Shown: positions 8,938 to 18,078 of the stretch, in pieces | How positions within the stretch are numbered: the first letter of the stretch is position 1 | How the letters are laid out: every line of letters begins with the position of its first letter | Source: Rhizobium sp. BK316 | GTDB lineage: Bacteria > Pseudomonadota > Alphaproteobacteria > Rhizobiales > Rhizobiaceae | DNA: 64,000 bases | Direction: 5' to 3' | Assembly: GCF_014193695.1 (NCBI RefSeq) | Contig: NZ_JACHZR010000001.1 | Location: 1,587,309 to 1,651,308 of the forward strand | The notes under the pieces: generated by a model | Databases searched by the model: none | Seen by the model: the letters and a program-made list of their open reading frames with translations, nothing else | Told to the model about the DNA's origin: nothing | Program-made: the position numbers and the translations under genes

Positions 8938-9903
8938 ATGAAACAGCTGAAACGGAAAAATGCAGCCTTGTTTTTCGCCGCGTTGATGCTGAGTACGGCG
9001 CCGATGGCTGTATCACATGCCGCCGACAAGCCGACACTCGCATTCGTCGTCAATGGAGCATCCGACTTCTGGAAAGCCGCCGAGGCGGGGGTGAAGAAGG
9101 CCCAGGGCGAGATGCCGGACTACAACATGGAGCTGAAATATCCTGAGCAGGCGGCCGTCGCCATTCAGCAGCGTCTCATGGAAGATCTCGTCAGCGCCGG
9201 CGTCAAGGGGATCATGGTCTCCGCAGTCGATCCCAAGACCCAGACGGATGGCCTCAACAAGATCGGCTCGCAGACGGCTCTCTTCACCACCGACAGCGAC
9301 GCGCCGAAGACCAACCGCGTCGCCTATATCGGTTCTTCGAACGTCGACGCCGGCAAACAGGCCGCCGAAATCGCCAAGAAGGCGATGCCGGACGGCGGAA
9401 AGTGCATGGGCTTCGTCGGTCTGCTGGGCGCCGATAACGCCCGCGAACGCATCGAAGGGATGAAGGAAGGGCTCAAGGGTACCAAGATCGAGCTGGTCGA
9501 TGTCCGCGGTGACGATATCGACCAGACGCGCGCCAAGAAGAACGTGGAGGATGCGTTGGTGGCCAGCCCCGACTTGACCTGCATGGTCGGCTTCTACTCC
9601 TACAACACGCCGCGTATCTATGAGGCGCTGCGTGACGCGGGCAAACTCGGCCAGATCACCGTCGTCGGCTTTGATGACGATCCGATCACGCTCGGCGGCG
9701 TCAAGGAAGGTACGATCGCGGCAACCGTCGTGCAGCAGCCGTTCGAATGGGCCTATCAGGGCATGAAATTGATGGCCGCCTACCTCAAGGGTGACAAGTC
9801 CGGCATTCCCGCCGACGGCTTGATCATCATTCCGACGGTGATCATCGGCAAGGATGACGTTGACAAGTATGCTGCCAACCTGAAGGCCATGGCTGGAAAA
9901 TAA
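8938..9903 (+). CDS. ribose-type periplasmic sugar-binding protein
   Basis: Type I binding protein (Peripla_BP_4) of 321 residues. The ATG at 8938 follows GGGAGGAG and is preferred over upstream in-frame starts because it yields a clean signal peptide (MKQLKRK then a hydrophobic core, cleavage near SHA at residue 28). Conserved phrases include FVVNGASDFWKAAEAGVKKA, SAVDPKTQTDGLNK and GFYSYNTPRIYEAL. It delivers a sugar to the ATPase and permease that follow. A 14-base perfect hairpin separates it from the ATPase gene. Family is clear; substrate unknown. Confidence 0.92.
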   Translation: MKQLKRKNAALFFAALMLSTAPMAVSHAADKPTLAFVVNGASDFWKAAEAGVKKAQGEMPDYNMELKYPEQAAVAIQQRLMEDLVSAGVKGIMVSAVDPKTQTDGLNKIGSQTALFTTDSDAPKTNRVAYIGSSNVDAGKQAAEIAKKAMPDGGKCMGFVGLLGADNARERIEGMKEGLKGTKIELVDVRGDDIDQTRAKKNVEDALVASPDLTCMVGFYSYNTPRIYEALRDAGKLGQITVVGFDDDPITLGGVKEGTIAATVVQQPFEWAYQGMKLMAAYLKGDKSGIPADGLIIIPTVIIGKDDVDKYAANLKAMAGK

Positions 9904-9906
9904 CCT

Positions 9907-9942
9907 CTTTCGCGGCGGCGGTACTCATCGCCGCCGCGAAAG
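9907..9942 (+). other. strong intercistronic hairpin downstream of the binding-protein gene
   Basis: CTTTCGCGGCGGCG (9907-9920) and CGCCGCCGCGAAAG (9929-9942) form a perfect 14-pair stem with an 8-base loop, directly after the stop codon. No T-run follows, so it is unlikely to be a full terminator. It more probably stabilises or attenuates the transcript, giving more binding protein than transporter. Confidence 0.7.
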
Positions 9943-9981
9943 GCATTTCGTGCCGCCAGCATCAGCAGCCATGGACAGCCG

Positions 9982-11523
9982 ATGAACCATAGTTCCGATA
10001 TTCCGCCACCGGGCGCGCCCGGAACGCCATTCCTGTCGCTTTCCGGCGTTGGCAAGACCTATCCAGGTGTCGTTGCGCTCGAGGGCCTGTCAATGGACAT
10101 CATGCCAGGCGAGGTCATCGGCCTTGTCGGCGAAAACGGGGCCGGAAAATCGACACTGATGAAGATTCTCGGCGGTGTGATCGCACCGGATCGGGGCACG
10201 ATCCTGCTCGACGGGACAGAACTTCGTTTCCTCACTGTGGAATCGAGCATCTCGTCCGGCATCGCCTTCGTGCATCAGGAGCTCAATCTCTTTGAGAATC
10301 TCGACGTCGCTGCCAATATCTTCCTAGGGCGCGAACCGCTGAAGGCGGGACCTCTTAAGCTCGTCGATCGCGATCGGCTAAGGGACATGGTGAAGCCGCT
10401 CTTGAGGCGCGTGGGCGCGCATTTTTCCGCCGACACACGCGTGGCGTCGCTTTCGCTGGCCGAGCAGCAGATGGTGGAAATCGCCAAGGCGCTGTCCATC
10501 AACGCGAGGCTCGTCATCTTCGACGAACCCACGTCCAGCCTGCCGCTGGCTGAAACCGAGCGGTTGCTCAGCATCATCAAATTGCTGAAGGCGGATGGCA
10601 TCAGTGTTATTTTCATCTCGCATCGGCTCCACGAGGTTGAGCGCGTAGCCGACCGGGTCGTCGTACTCCGTGACGGCGCGCTTGTGGGCACGCTCGCCAA
10701 GACGGACATCGGCCACGACCAGATGGTCAAGCTGATGATTGGCCGGATGCTTGCGGCCCGTACTGCAAAGCCGCAGCGCTCACCCGGCTCGATTGCGCTG
10801 AAGGTGAGTGCCGTGCGCACCGAGGCCTATCCCGGCCGTCCCGTTGATCTGGAAATCAGGTATGGAGAAATCCTGGGACTTGCGGGCCTCGTCGGGTCCG
10901 GCCGTACCGAGCTTGCCAGAGTGCTCTTTGGCATTGATCGCAGTTACGGCGGATCCATCCTGCAGGACGGGCAGAAAATTGCAGTCCGTTCCGCGCGGGA
11001 CGCCGTTGCTCGCGGCATTTTCCTGGTGCCGGAGGATCGAAAGCGCAACGGCATTCTTCTTGATTTCTCGATCGCCCAGAACATAACCCTTGCCGATCTC
11101 CCCATGCTCGCCAGCCGCTTCTTGCTTTCCGCCGAGCGGGAGACGGCGGCGGCCGAAAAACAGCGCGTTCGCCTCGGCATCAAAGCGCCCTCTATTTCGA
11201 GCCGAACCGGCACTCTGTCCGGCGGCAACCAGCAGAAGGTGGTACTTGCCAAATGGTTGTCGATGAGCCCGAAGGTGATGATCTTCGACGAGCCGACACG
11301 CGGCATCGATATCGGTGCGAAGAACGAGATCTACGGCCTGATGCGGGCGCTTGCCGATGCCGGTGTCGCAATCCTGATGATCTCCAGCGACATGGAAGAG
11401 GTGATCGGCGTTTCTGACCGCATTGCCGTCATGCATGAGGGCCAGATCGCCGGCATTCTCGATGAGGACGAATTCAGTCAGGAAAGCGTCCTTTTGCTTG
11501 CTGTCGGCAAACGCGTAAAATAG
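9982..11523 (+). CDS. CUT2 sugar ABC importer ATPase (RbsA/MglA-like, two nucleotide-binding domains)
   Basis: Duplicated ATPase of 513 residues. Domain 1 has Walker A GENGAGKST at 50-58, signature LSLAEQQMV and Walker B VIFDEPTSSL. Domain 2 (from about 270) has the degenerate loop GLVGSGRTE usual for CUT2 proteins, signature LSGGNQQKVVLAKW and Walker B MIFDEPTRGIDIG. It energises the permease immediately downstream and takes substrate from the binding protein upstream. The gene order binding protein, ATPase, permease is standard for ribose-type systems. Confidence 0.94.
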   Translation: MNHSSDIPPPGAPGTPFLSLSGVGKTYPGVVALEGLSMDIMPGEVIGLVGENGAGKSTLMKILGGVIAPDRGTILLDGTELRFLTVESSISSGIAFVHQELNLFENLDVAANIFLGREPLKAGPLKLVDRDRLRDMVKPLLRRVGAHFSADTRVASLSLAEQQMVEIAKALSINARLVIFDEPTSSLPLAETERLLSIIKLLKADGISVIFISHRLHEVERVADRVVVLRDGALVGTLAKTDIGHDQMVKLMIGRMLAARTAKPQRSPGSIALKVSAVRTEAYPGRPVDLEIRYGEILGLAGLVGSGRTELARVLFGIDRSYGGSILQDGQKIAVRSARDAVARGIFLVPEDRKRNGILLDFSIAQNITLADLPMLASRFLLSAERETAAAEKQRVRLGIKAPSISSRTGTLSGGNQQKVVLAKWLSMSPKVMIFDEPTRGIDIGAKNEIYGLMRALADAGVAILMISSDMEEVIGVSDRIAVMHEGQIAGILDEDEFSQESVLLLAVGKRVK

Positions 11524-11566
11524 CCGCCGCGGCAACATAATTAGGTATCGGGGGGATGGATCTCGA

Positions 11567-12604
11567 ATGATCAAAAAAGATCTTGGACTGCTGCTTTTGA
11601 TCGTCGTCGTCGGCATCGTCGTCGCCATCATCAATCCGCGCTTCCTGCTGCCGATCAACCTGGCGAATACCGCCAACCTGATCGGTCTTTTCGGCATCCT
11701 GTCGATTGGCCAGGCCTACGTCATCATTACAGGCGGTATCGAACTTTCCGTGGGTTCGCTCGTAGCGCTTCTTGGTGTGCTGTTTGTCGATTTCGTCGCG
11801 GTCCAAGATATGTCATGGATGCTGGCGCTGCCACTCATTCTAGTGCTCGGCGCGGCCATAGGTGCCATTCACGGCTGGCTGATCACCCGGCTGAACCTGC
11901 AACCCTTCGTCGTCACTCTCTGCGGCCTCCTTATCTATCGCGGGGCGGCGCGCTTCTATACGGCCGACGGAACGGCGGGTTTTGCGTTCGGCCAAAATTT
12001 CCCGGATCTTGAGTTCATCACCGCCGGACGGTTCTACGGCGTTCCCAACACCTTCATAGCGCTCGTCATCATTTCCGTGGTCATGTGGGTGGTGCTGCAT
12101 CGGTCTGTCTTCGGGCGTTACCTTTACGCGATCGGCAAGAACGAGGAGGCGGCCCGATATTCCGGTATCCGCACCGGCCGGATGGTGATGTCGGCCTATG
12201 TCATCTGCGGACTGCTTACGGCGCTCGCGGCAATCTATTTCGCCATGTACACACGCTCGATCTCGCCGGCCAGCCATGGCCAGTTCTATGAGCTCTACGC
12301 GATCGCCGCTGCCGTACTCGGCGGCTTTTCGCTCCGCGGCGGCGAGGGATCGATCGTTGGCGTCGTGCTCGGGACGGTCCTGCTCCAGGAGTTGCAGAAC
12401 CTCGTGAATCTGCTCGGCATCCCCTCGTCGCTGAATTTCGCCGTCATGGGTGGCGTGATCCTCATCGGCGTGCTGATCGACCAACAATGGAACGCGATCC
12501 GCGCACATCGCCGACTCATCTCCGCCGCCCGGCAGACCGAAGCCCGTGTTCCAGACGAAGGCAAATTGCCGGTGGTTGCCAATCAGGACCAGGTCGGTGG
12601 ATGA
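11567..12604 (+). CDS. CUT2 sugar ABC permease (RbsC-like)
   Basis: Hydrophobic 345-residue permease of the BPD_transp_2 family with eight to ten membrane segments, beginning with a single-helix N-terminus (LGLLLLIVVVGIVVAIINP). Family marks include GIELSVGSLVALLGV, LQPFVVTLCGLLIYRG, YAIGKNEEAARYSGI and RGGEGSIVGVVLGTVLLQEL. It completes the importer begun at 8938, 43 bases after the ATPase gene. The C-terminal tail (from about residue 310) is longer and more polar than in RbsC. Confidence 0.93.
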   Translation: MIKKDLGLLLLIVVVGIVVAIINPRFLLPINLANTANLIGLFGILSIGQAYVIITGGIELSVGSLVALLGVLFVDFVAVQDMSWMLALPLILVLGAAIGAIHGWLITRLNLQPFVVTLCGLLIYRGAARFYTADGTAGFAFGQNFPDLEFITAGRFYGVPNTFIALVIISVVMWVVLHRSVFGRYLYAIGKNEEAARYSGIRTGRMVMSAYVICGLLTALAAIYFAMYTRSISPASHGQFYELYAIAAAVLGGFSLRGGEGSIVGVVLGTVLLQELQNLVNLLGIPSSLNFAVMGGVILIGVLIDQQWNAIRAHRRLISAARQTEARVPDEGKLPVVANQDQVGG

Positions 12605-12802
12605 GACCAGTGTATCAGGCTGCCGCTAGCGAATCTTGCGGCCTCTTCCGGCACTGGCGTGCTGGATGTTGGTGCCTTGCTGCTCGCCGATCTCAGCCAG
12701 TTCCAATTCGTTTGATCTTCTCGGTATTGAATTTAAATGAGGTTTTTGCCTCGACATATGTATTCGACGGGCGGGCTTCCCGGTCTCGCCGTTGTGTGAT
12801 GC

Positions 12803-13450
12803 GTGAGCGAGGCAAGAAATCCAAGTCGCCGTGTGATCAGGTCCGGGATTACGTGGGGCGAGGAGATCGAGGAAGCCTTCAGGTACACATTGGATCCGTC
12901 CAATGGCGCAAGCATGCTGCACGTTCCCTTCGCGCAAACGATAGCCGCCTTGTCGTTCGTAGTCGGCGAGGACTTCCGCAGTGTCTCAGGGACTTTGGCC
13001 AGCCGTCGCCCGACGATCAGGATAGCAGAGAGCAAGGAAGTCATCCCGTTCAACGTCGCCGACCAGATCGCGTTCAATGGCAAGCTTTCCTCCGGCGCGC
13101 TGGTGACGAGCCATTTTCGGGGCGGGCTGTCGCGCGGGACAAATTTCCACCTGGAGATCAACGGCAGCAGGGGCGACTTGGTACTCACGAGCCCAGTGGG
13201 CTACGTCGGTCTGGGCGGGTTCAAGCTGGTGGGCGCGCAGGGAGGCGAGACACTTCATCCGATCTCCATCCCGCAGGATTTCGACAGCAACGAGGACGTC
13301 CTGACGGGTAACGTCAGGAAGCTCTACGAACTTTTTGCTTCCGACGCGACGTCCGGCACCCGACTTAGCCCGGGATTCCAAGATGCCGTGAAACTGCATC
13401 GGCTGATCAATGCGATCGAACGAAGCGGAGGAGTGACCCGCCATGTCTAA
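12803..13450 (+). pseudogene. truncated Gfo/Idh/MocA-family oxidoreductase (C-terminal half)
   Basis: The encoded peptide matches the substrate/dimer domain of inositol/sugar dehydrogenases: a NGASMLHVPFAQTIAALS segment, VADQIAFNGKLSSGALVTSH, FRGGLSRGTNF, LEINGSRGDLVLTSPVGY and a terminal FQDAVKLHRLINAIERS. The N-terminal Rossmann half with its GxGxxG nucleotide site is missing and the 198 bases upstream do not encode it, so this is a 5'-truncated remnant. It follows the CUT2 importer on the same strand and may once have oxidised the imported sugar or polyol. Confidence 0.75.
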
Positions 13451-13573
13451 TAAGATCCGACCGCTCGCGAGGTATGTGTTGATTTGCTGAGAGTTGATGG
13501 AGTGGATTCCTCCCGACGGCATTGCAATGTGCCAAAGCGATGATCGCCAGAACGTCACTCAGAGGAGAGCATT

Positions 13574-13714
13574 CATGAAGTTAGCATTGTCGGTCTGGAC
13601 TTAGCAAAGCGGGTGTTTCAGGTTCATGCTGCCGGAACCAACGGTGGTGTGATCTTGTACACGAAACTGTCTCGCGGCCATCTGATTTCATTCTTTACAA
13701 AACTGCTCAAATGC
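13574..13714 (+). pseudogene. N-terminal remnant of an IS110-family transposase
   Basis: The reading HEVSIVGLDLAKRVFQVHAA, continuing through LSRGHLISFF, is the start of the RuvC-like DEDD domain of IS110/IS1111 transposases (GLDLAK..FQVH). Similarity stops at about 13714, the initiator is displaced into another frame and the rest of the element is absent. It is a dead fragment next to the truncated dehydrogenase and the toxin-antitoxin pair. Confidence 0.7.
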
Positions 13715-13901
13715 TCGTCTGGGAAGGCATCCGGGTCAGTGAGCGCTGAGTTCGTAGAGCTGATTATGCACCAGACCCGCGTAGATGCCGAACATCGGTC
13801 GTACTCTCCCCGCGCAACAGGCCCCATACACGACCGCGCCCATTGAAGATACTGATCAGCGATGATATACGTTGCCGATATCATATATCGGAGTTCATTA
13901 C

Positions 13902-14117
13902 ATGAGAACGTTGGTGGACATCGGGGACCCAGAAGTCAAAGCGCTGGACCGGCTGGCACAGCGAGAAAAAATGTCGAGGGCAGCGCTGATCCGAAAGGCG
14001 ATCAATGACTTCCTGGCTAGGAACAATGCCGATATCGAATCAGAAGCTTTCGGGCTTTGGGGCGATCGAAAGGTGGATGGTCTGACCTATCAAGAAAACA
14101 TACGCAGCGAATGGTAA
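13902..14117 (+). CDS. vapB: ribbon-helix-helix antitoxin of a VapBC pair
   Basis: A 71-residue protein starting MRTLVDIGDPEVKALDRLA, followed by SRAALIRKAINDFLARN, the strand-helix-helix of CopG/Arc-type DNA-binding antitoxins. The C-terminal tail (about residues 45-71, FGLWGDRKVDGLTYQENI) would bind and neutralise the toxin. The ATG at 13902 follows a GGAG. Its stop overlaps the toxin start by 7 bases, the usual coupling. It should repress its own promoter together with the toxin. VapB is the family-level name. Confidence 0.85.
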   Translation: MRTLVDIGDPEVKALDRLAQREKMSRAALIRKAINDFLARNNADIESEAFGLWGDRKVDGLTYQENIRSEW

Positions 14118-14476
14118 AGTCTCTGTTCGATACCAATGTCCTGATTGACTATCTCAACGCAGTTCCGCAAGCGCGAGACGAACTGACAAGATATCAGGAA
14201 AAGGCGATTAGCATTATCACCTGGATGGAGGTACTAGTCGGTGCCAAGCCTGAGGTGGCAATCGGAACGCGCGCTTTCCTGGCTGGCTTTGCGGTCATCG
14301 CTGTCGATGACGCCATAGCCGAACGAGCAGCATCTCTGCGACAACTTCATCGTATCAAGCTTTCAGATGCCATCATCTGGGCAACGGCCAATATTCACTC
14401 GATGTTGCTTATCACTCGAAACACAAAGGATTTCCCTCGCGAAATGCCGGACATACGTGTGCCTTACGAAATCTAA
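14111..14476 (+). CDS. vapC: PIN-domain ribonuclease toxin of a VapBC pair
   Basis: A 121-residue PIN-domain protein. The start MVKSLFDTNVLIDYLN carries the first catalytic Asp, WMEVLVGAK the conserved Glu, and LSDAIIWATANI with RNTKDFP the remaining acidic residues. These coordinate Mg and cleave RNA, often initiator tRNA in this family. The length matches VapC proteins. It overlaps the antitoxin gene and probably stabilises the surrounding accessory DNA. Longer in-frame starts upstream lie inside the antitoxin gene and are rejected. Confidence 0.88.
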   Translation: MVKSLFDTNVLIDYLNAVPQARDELTRYQEKAISIITWMEVLVGAKPEVAIGTRAFLAGFAVIAVDDAIAERAASLRQLHRIKLSDAIIWATANIHSMLLITRNTKDFPREMPDIRVPYEI

Positions 14477-14617
14477 CCGCAATGATGCGCCTTGCCAGCG
14501 CGGTAGTAGGCGAGCCCCATCACGTAGCAGCGGTTCGATTCCCTTCAAGGCGGGCATCTCGACAGCGGCGCTATACTATATTCGAGAAGTTAGTATAGCT
14601 AGAATCACGGTGGCTAG

Positions 14618-14908
14618 GGCAGCTATCCCGGCCTTTTCAAGCACCTGATCGATCTTCTCGATCCTCATGAACTGAAATCGAAACCGGTTATCATCGCTGC
14701 GACCGGAGAGGGGGAGCGGCACGCGCTCATGGTCGAACATCAACTTCGCCCTCTCTTTGGTTTCTTCATGGTTCATACCCTTCCGACGGCGATCTATGCC
14801 TCGGATCGAGATTTCACGGATTATCAGGTCTCCTCAGGACAACTGGCCAGTCGAATCAATTCGGTTGTGAGCGAACTGGCAGCCTTTTTCCCCACGCGGC
14901 GGCGCTAG
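14618..14908 (+). pseudogene. C-terminal fragment of an NAD(P)H-dependent FMN reductase
   Basis: In one frame from 14618 to the TAG at 14906 the sequence reads GSYPGLFKHLIDLLDP, then a KPVIIAATG segment, HALMVEHQLRPLFGFFMVHT and IYASDRDFTDY. These are motifs of the MsuE/SsuE-type flavodoxin-like FMN reductases. A stop codon (TAG at 14615) directly precedes the homology and the first half of the enzyme, including the phosphate-binding loop, is absent. Intact relatives supply FMNH2 to sulfonate or heterocycle monooxygenases. Here it is a relic between vapC and the penicillin-binding protein gene. Confidence 0.7.
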
Positions 14909-14992
14909 CTCTGCACGAAGACAGAGGCTTGATGCGCCTGACGAAATTGAAGGGCGCTTCTCGTCTGTGCAAACGGCGGATTAAAGGCAACC

Positions 14993-16756
14993 TTAAAAGC
15001 CCTCTATCGTATAGGGAGCATCCCTCAAACCGAAATGAGGCTGAACGCCGAGCAGCGGGGCTATGCGACCGATGATCTCTTTGACCATCGGTGCGGCAGT
15101 AGAAGCGGCTGTTCGACCACCGTGCTCGCCTGTCGTCGGCGCATCGATAATCGAAAGAACCATATATTTCGGCTTGTCCATCGGGAAGGCTGCGACGAAG
15201 GCGTTGAAATTCAGGTCACTGGCATAGCGTCCGTTGACGACCTTATCGGCGGTGCCGGTCTTGCCGCCGACATTGAAACCCTCGACCTGGGCGGCACGGC
15301 CGGATCCCTTCAGCCCGTTCCAGCTAAAGAGGGTGCGCATATCCGCGCTCGTACTCGGTTTGACGACTGATTTCGAGAGCATTGCTGCCTCATTCGGCGA
15401 TCGCGGCAGGAAAGTCGGCGGTAGAAGGTTGCCGCCGTTGATAAGCGCTGCGGCCGCTGATGCGGTCTGCAGTGGAGTCGTCGCCACGCCGTGACCAAAG
15501 GAAATCGTGACCGAATTGATCTTCTTCCAGGTGCGCGGCTGGGTCGGCGTGGCGACGCCCGGCATTTCCGTCTCCGTTTTCGACAGAAGGCCGAGCTTGG
15601 TCAGGAACTCTTGATGACCCTCGATACCGACCATGTCCGCGACGGCTGCGGTCCCGATATTCGACGAATACTGGAAGACCTCCCGGATCGTCAAAGGCCT
15701 GTTCTTGCCCTTGAAATCCTTGATCGTGAAACCGCCCATGCGGATCGGACGAGATGCATCGACGACCGAGTTTAAGGTGATCTTCTCGGCATCCAGGCCC
15801 ATGGCCAGTGTGAAGCTCTTGAAGGTGGAACCCATCTCGAAGGTGGCGTTGCTGATCCGGTTGAACCAGCCCTTCTCGTACTCCTTGTCCACGCTGCCGT
15901 CAGCCAATATGCGCGACGGTTCGTTAGGGTCGTAATCAGGGACGGAAGCCATCGCCAGGACTTCGCCGGTTTCGACGTCGAGAACGACGGCGCCGGCGGC
16001 CTCCGCCTCATAGGCGCTGATCGCCTTGGCCGCGACCTCGCGCGCAATATTCTGCACGCGGATATCGATCGAAAGCTTGACGGGCTCGAGCGAGATACCC
16101 GACGTCATGCCGATGGCCCTCAGGTCCGCGAGACCTTGCTGGTCGAGATAGCGCTCCATGCCGGCAAGGCCGAGATTATCGACATTCACGTGACCGACGA
16201 TATGTGCAGCCGACCGACCACCGGGATAGAAGCGGCGTTTTTCCGGCCTGAAGCCTAGACCGGGAAGACCGAGGGCCAGGATGTCGGCCTGCTGCTTGGG
16301 TGTCAATTGCCGTCGCAACCACTGGAAGCCGCTGTCCACCCTCAGCTTCCGGTGTGTATCCCTCCAGTCGAGGTTCGGTAGGATGGCGGCGAGCTTCTCC
16401 ACCACCTCGTCGGCGTCGACGATGCGGCGGGGATCGGCATAGAGGGACACCATGTTGAGATCGGTAGCCAGGAGCTGGCCGTTACGGTCGACGATGTCAG
16501 GCCGGGAGGCGACCACATTCGGGTTTCCAAGCGAGGCGGTGATCTGCTCCTCGGCAAGCCCGTATTGGACGAGGCGCCCACCGATTAGCAAGAATCCGCC
16601 GACGAAGATGCCAATCACGACTCCCAGACGTTGCCTAGCCTGGTTTCCGCGCTTCTTTTTCATGCCGATAATTCGGTCCGGAAAGCCGCTTGCTTGGCGG
16701 GTGATCAGGATATGCGACCGACTTTTGACCTTTAGAATGCGGGAAATGAGACTCAT
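14993..16756 (-). CDS. FtsI-like class B penicillin-binding protein (additional copy)
   Basis: Monofunctional transpeptidase of 587 residues. A single membrane anchor near the N-terminus (LGVVIGIFVGGFLLIGG) is followed by the PBP dimerisation domain (SRPDIVDRNGQLLATDL) and the transpeptidase domain with its three catalytic boxes: STFK at 310-313, SSN at 364-366 and KTG at 499-501. This architecture is that of FtsI/PBP3, which crosslinks septal peptidoglycan. The start at 16756 gives MSLISRILK, like chromosomal FtsI, but its ribosome site is weak. It stands alone, outside a division and cell-wall cluster, among broken genes, so it looks like an acquired or duplicated accessory enzyme rather than the essential ftsI. 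Confidence 0.88.
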   Translation of the reverse strand: MSLISRILKVKSRSHILITRQASGFPDRIIGMKKKRGNQARQRLGVVIGIFVGGFLLIGGRLVQYGLAEEQITASLGNPNVVASRPDIVDRNGQLLATDLNMVSLYADPRRIVDADEVVEKLAAILPNLDWRDTHRKLRVDSGFQWLRRQLTPKQQADILALGLPGLGFRPEKRRFYPGGRSAAHIVGHVNVDNLGLAGMERYLDQQGLADLRAIGMTSGISLEPVKLSIDIRVQNIAREVAAKAISAYEAEAAGAVVLDVETGEVLAMASVPDYDPNEPSRILADGSVDKEYEKGWFNRISNATFEMGSTFKSFTLAMGLDAEKITLNSVVDASRPIRMGGFTIKDFKGKNRPLTIREVFQYSSNIGTAAVADMVGIEGHQEFLTKLGLLSKTETEMPGVATPTQPRTWKKINSVTISFGHGVATTPLQTASAAAALINGGNLLPPTFLPRSPNEAAMLSKSVVKPSTSADMRTLFSWNGLKGSGRAAQVEGFNVGGKTGTADKVVNGRYASDLNFNAFVAAFPMDKPKYMVLSIIDAPTTGEHGGRTAASTAAPMVKEIIGRIAPLLGVQPHFGLRDAPYTIEGF

Positions 16757-16931
16757 CGAGTTGATCCACAGGTGACGGCTGAAGTCGAAGAAACGCCACC
16801 GAAATCGCGAAGCGGTTTCGGGCTGTCTCTCCTGGGGCAACTGATGACTAGAAAGGCACTTAATCCGTTAGGAGATCGTTAACGCCCTGTGTTTCCAGAT
16901 CGTCCCCACTAATCGAACTGTGTGAGAAACC

Positions 16932-17830
16932 TCACTTACGGACCACATTCGCGGGGACGATTCGACTACCTTCCGCTCCCAGGAACGCAGATGTCAATTG
17001 CTCTACTACAATGCTCAGGCGCGCGCTTAAGGATCGATCCTTCTGCCAGAATACCACAGTGGTAAGTCGCGCCGGGCTCAACCGCCGGAAATCAACATTG
17101 AAGTGACGATATTCCTTTGCGAGGATCTCGTTTGTGATCGACACGCCCACGCCTGCCGCGACAAAGCCTGCGTCATGCCCGTGCGCATCATACTCGACAG
17201 CGATGTCTGGATGGATGCCCATATATCGCGTGGCGTTCACATTCATCTGATGGGATGCGAACTGCGGGTCGATGTCAATCAGTGCCTCTCCGACAAGATC
17301 CTCGGGCGTGATGACGTCCTTCTCTGCGAAACGATGAGCCTTTGGAATATATTGACGGCGTCCCGACCGGCCGCCACTCGAAGATTCTTTCGTCCAGCCG
17401 CAGCCGCGAGATCCCTATGTCGGCCTTGCCGTGAAGGATGTAATCCCCGATTTCCTGATAACTGCCCGTCCTGAGCTTTATGGAATAGGACCGTTTGAGT
17501 TCCCGGATCCTACCGACGACCTCCGGGATCAGCTTCAACGAAAAAACCGCCGGCGCTGCGATGCTGACAACACGCGTGTCGCTGCTCTTCAGGAAAGCGA
17601 TGGACTTGCCGATCTGATCAAATCCGGCGAAGGCAAGGTCAATACTTTGTAAAAGTTCCCAGGCCGCATCTGTCGGCACAAGCCGATTGGTCTCGTGCTT
17701 AAACAGTGTGAGGCCAATTGCAGCTTCCAACTGCTCACATTTTGGCTGACTGCCGGTTGGCTGATGCGCAAAGCCCGGGCCGCCTGCCGCTCGGAGCCGT
17801 TCCGCAATACCTCCCTGAGGACCTGCAACT
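16932..17830 (-). pseudogene. frameshifted LysR-family regulator
   Basis: Three consecutive minus-strand frames add up to one LysR protein. Frame 1 (about 17828-17735) carries the helix-turn-helix VLREVLRNGSERQAARALRI and SQPAVSQ. Frame 2 (17730 to about 17370) reads QLEAAIGLTLFKHETNRLVP and the first effector-binding subdomain (YSIKLRTGSYQEIGDYI). Frame 3 (about 17345-16932) carries the second subdomain (DAGFVAAGVGVSITNEILA). At least two frame shifts and no proper start codon indicate a dead gene. It runs in the same direction as the amidohydrolase and NodD-like genes and might have been their neighbour's regulator. Confidence 0.75.
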
Positions 17831-18078
17831 GCCGGATGGTAGCGTCAGAAGCACTGATAATCGACCGGCATCTACACCTGGGATGCCGAACGGATTTCGA
17901 TCGCTGCGCCTGCCAGCTGGGCTACGGCGGGTCGAGCAAGTTCTCGCTCCGTTCGCCCTTAGCGTACGAATTCGCACTCCTCTTGTCCGCCCCCCTGCTT
18001 CAGGATGAACGCCTTCTGCGCGTCCAAAAAATGCGATGCCTTCATCGCGCTTGCACGACCGCTGCAGGCCCTTACACA
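17831..18078. other. intergenic spacer without a recognisable gene
   Basis: The 248 bases between the amidohydrolase stop and the LysR pseudogene show no reading frame with recognisable protein motifs on either strand and no clear terminator. Confidence 0.4.

Noticed and set aside
14532..14543. GGTTCGATTCCC resembling the T-arm of a tRNA
   Set aside because: The flanking stem does not pair and no anticodon or acceptor stem can be drawn around it, so it is a chance match.
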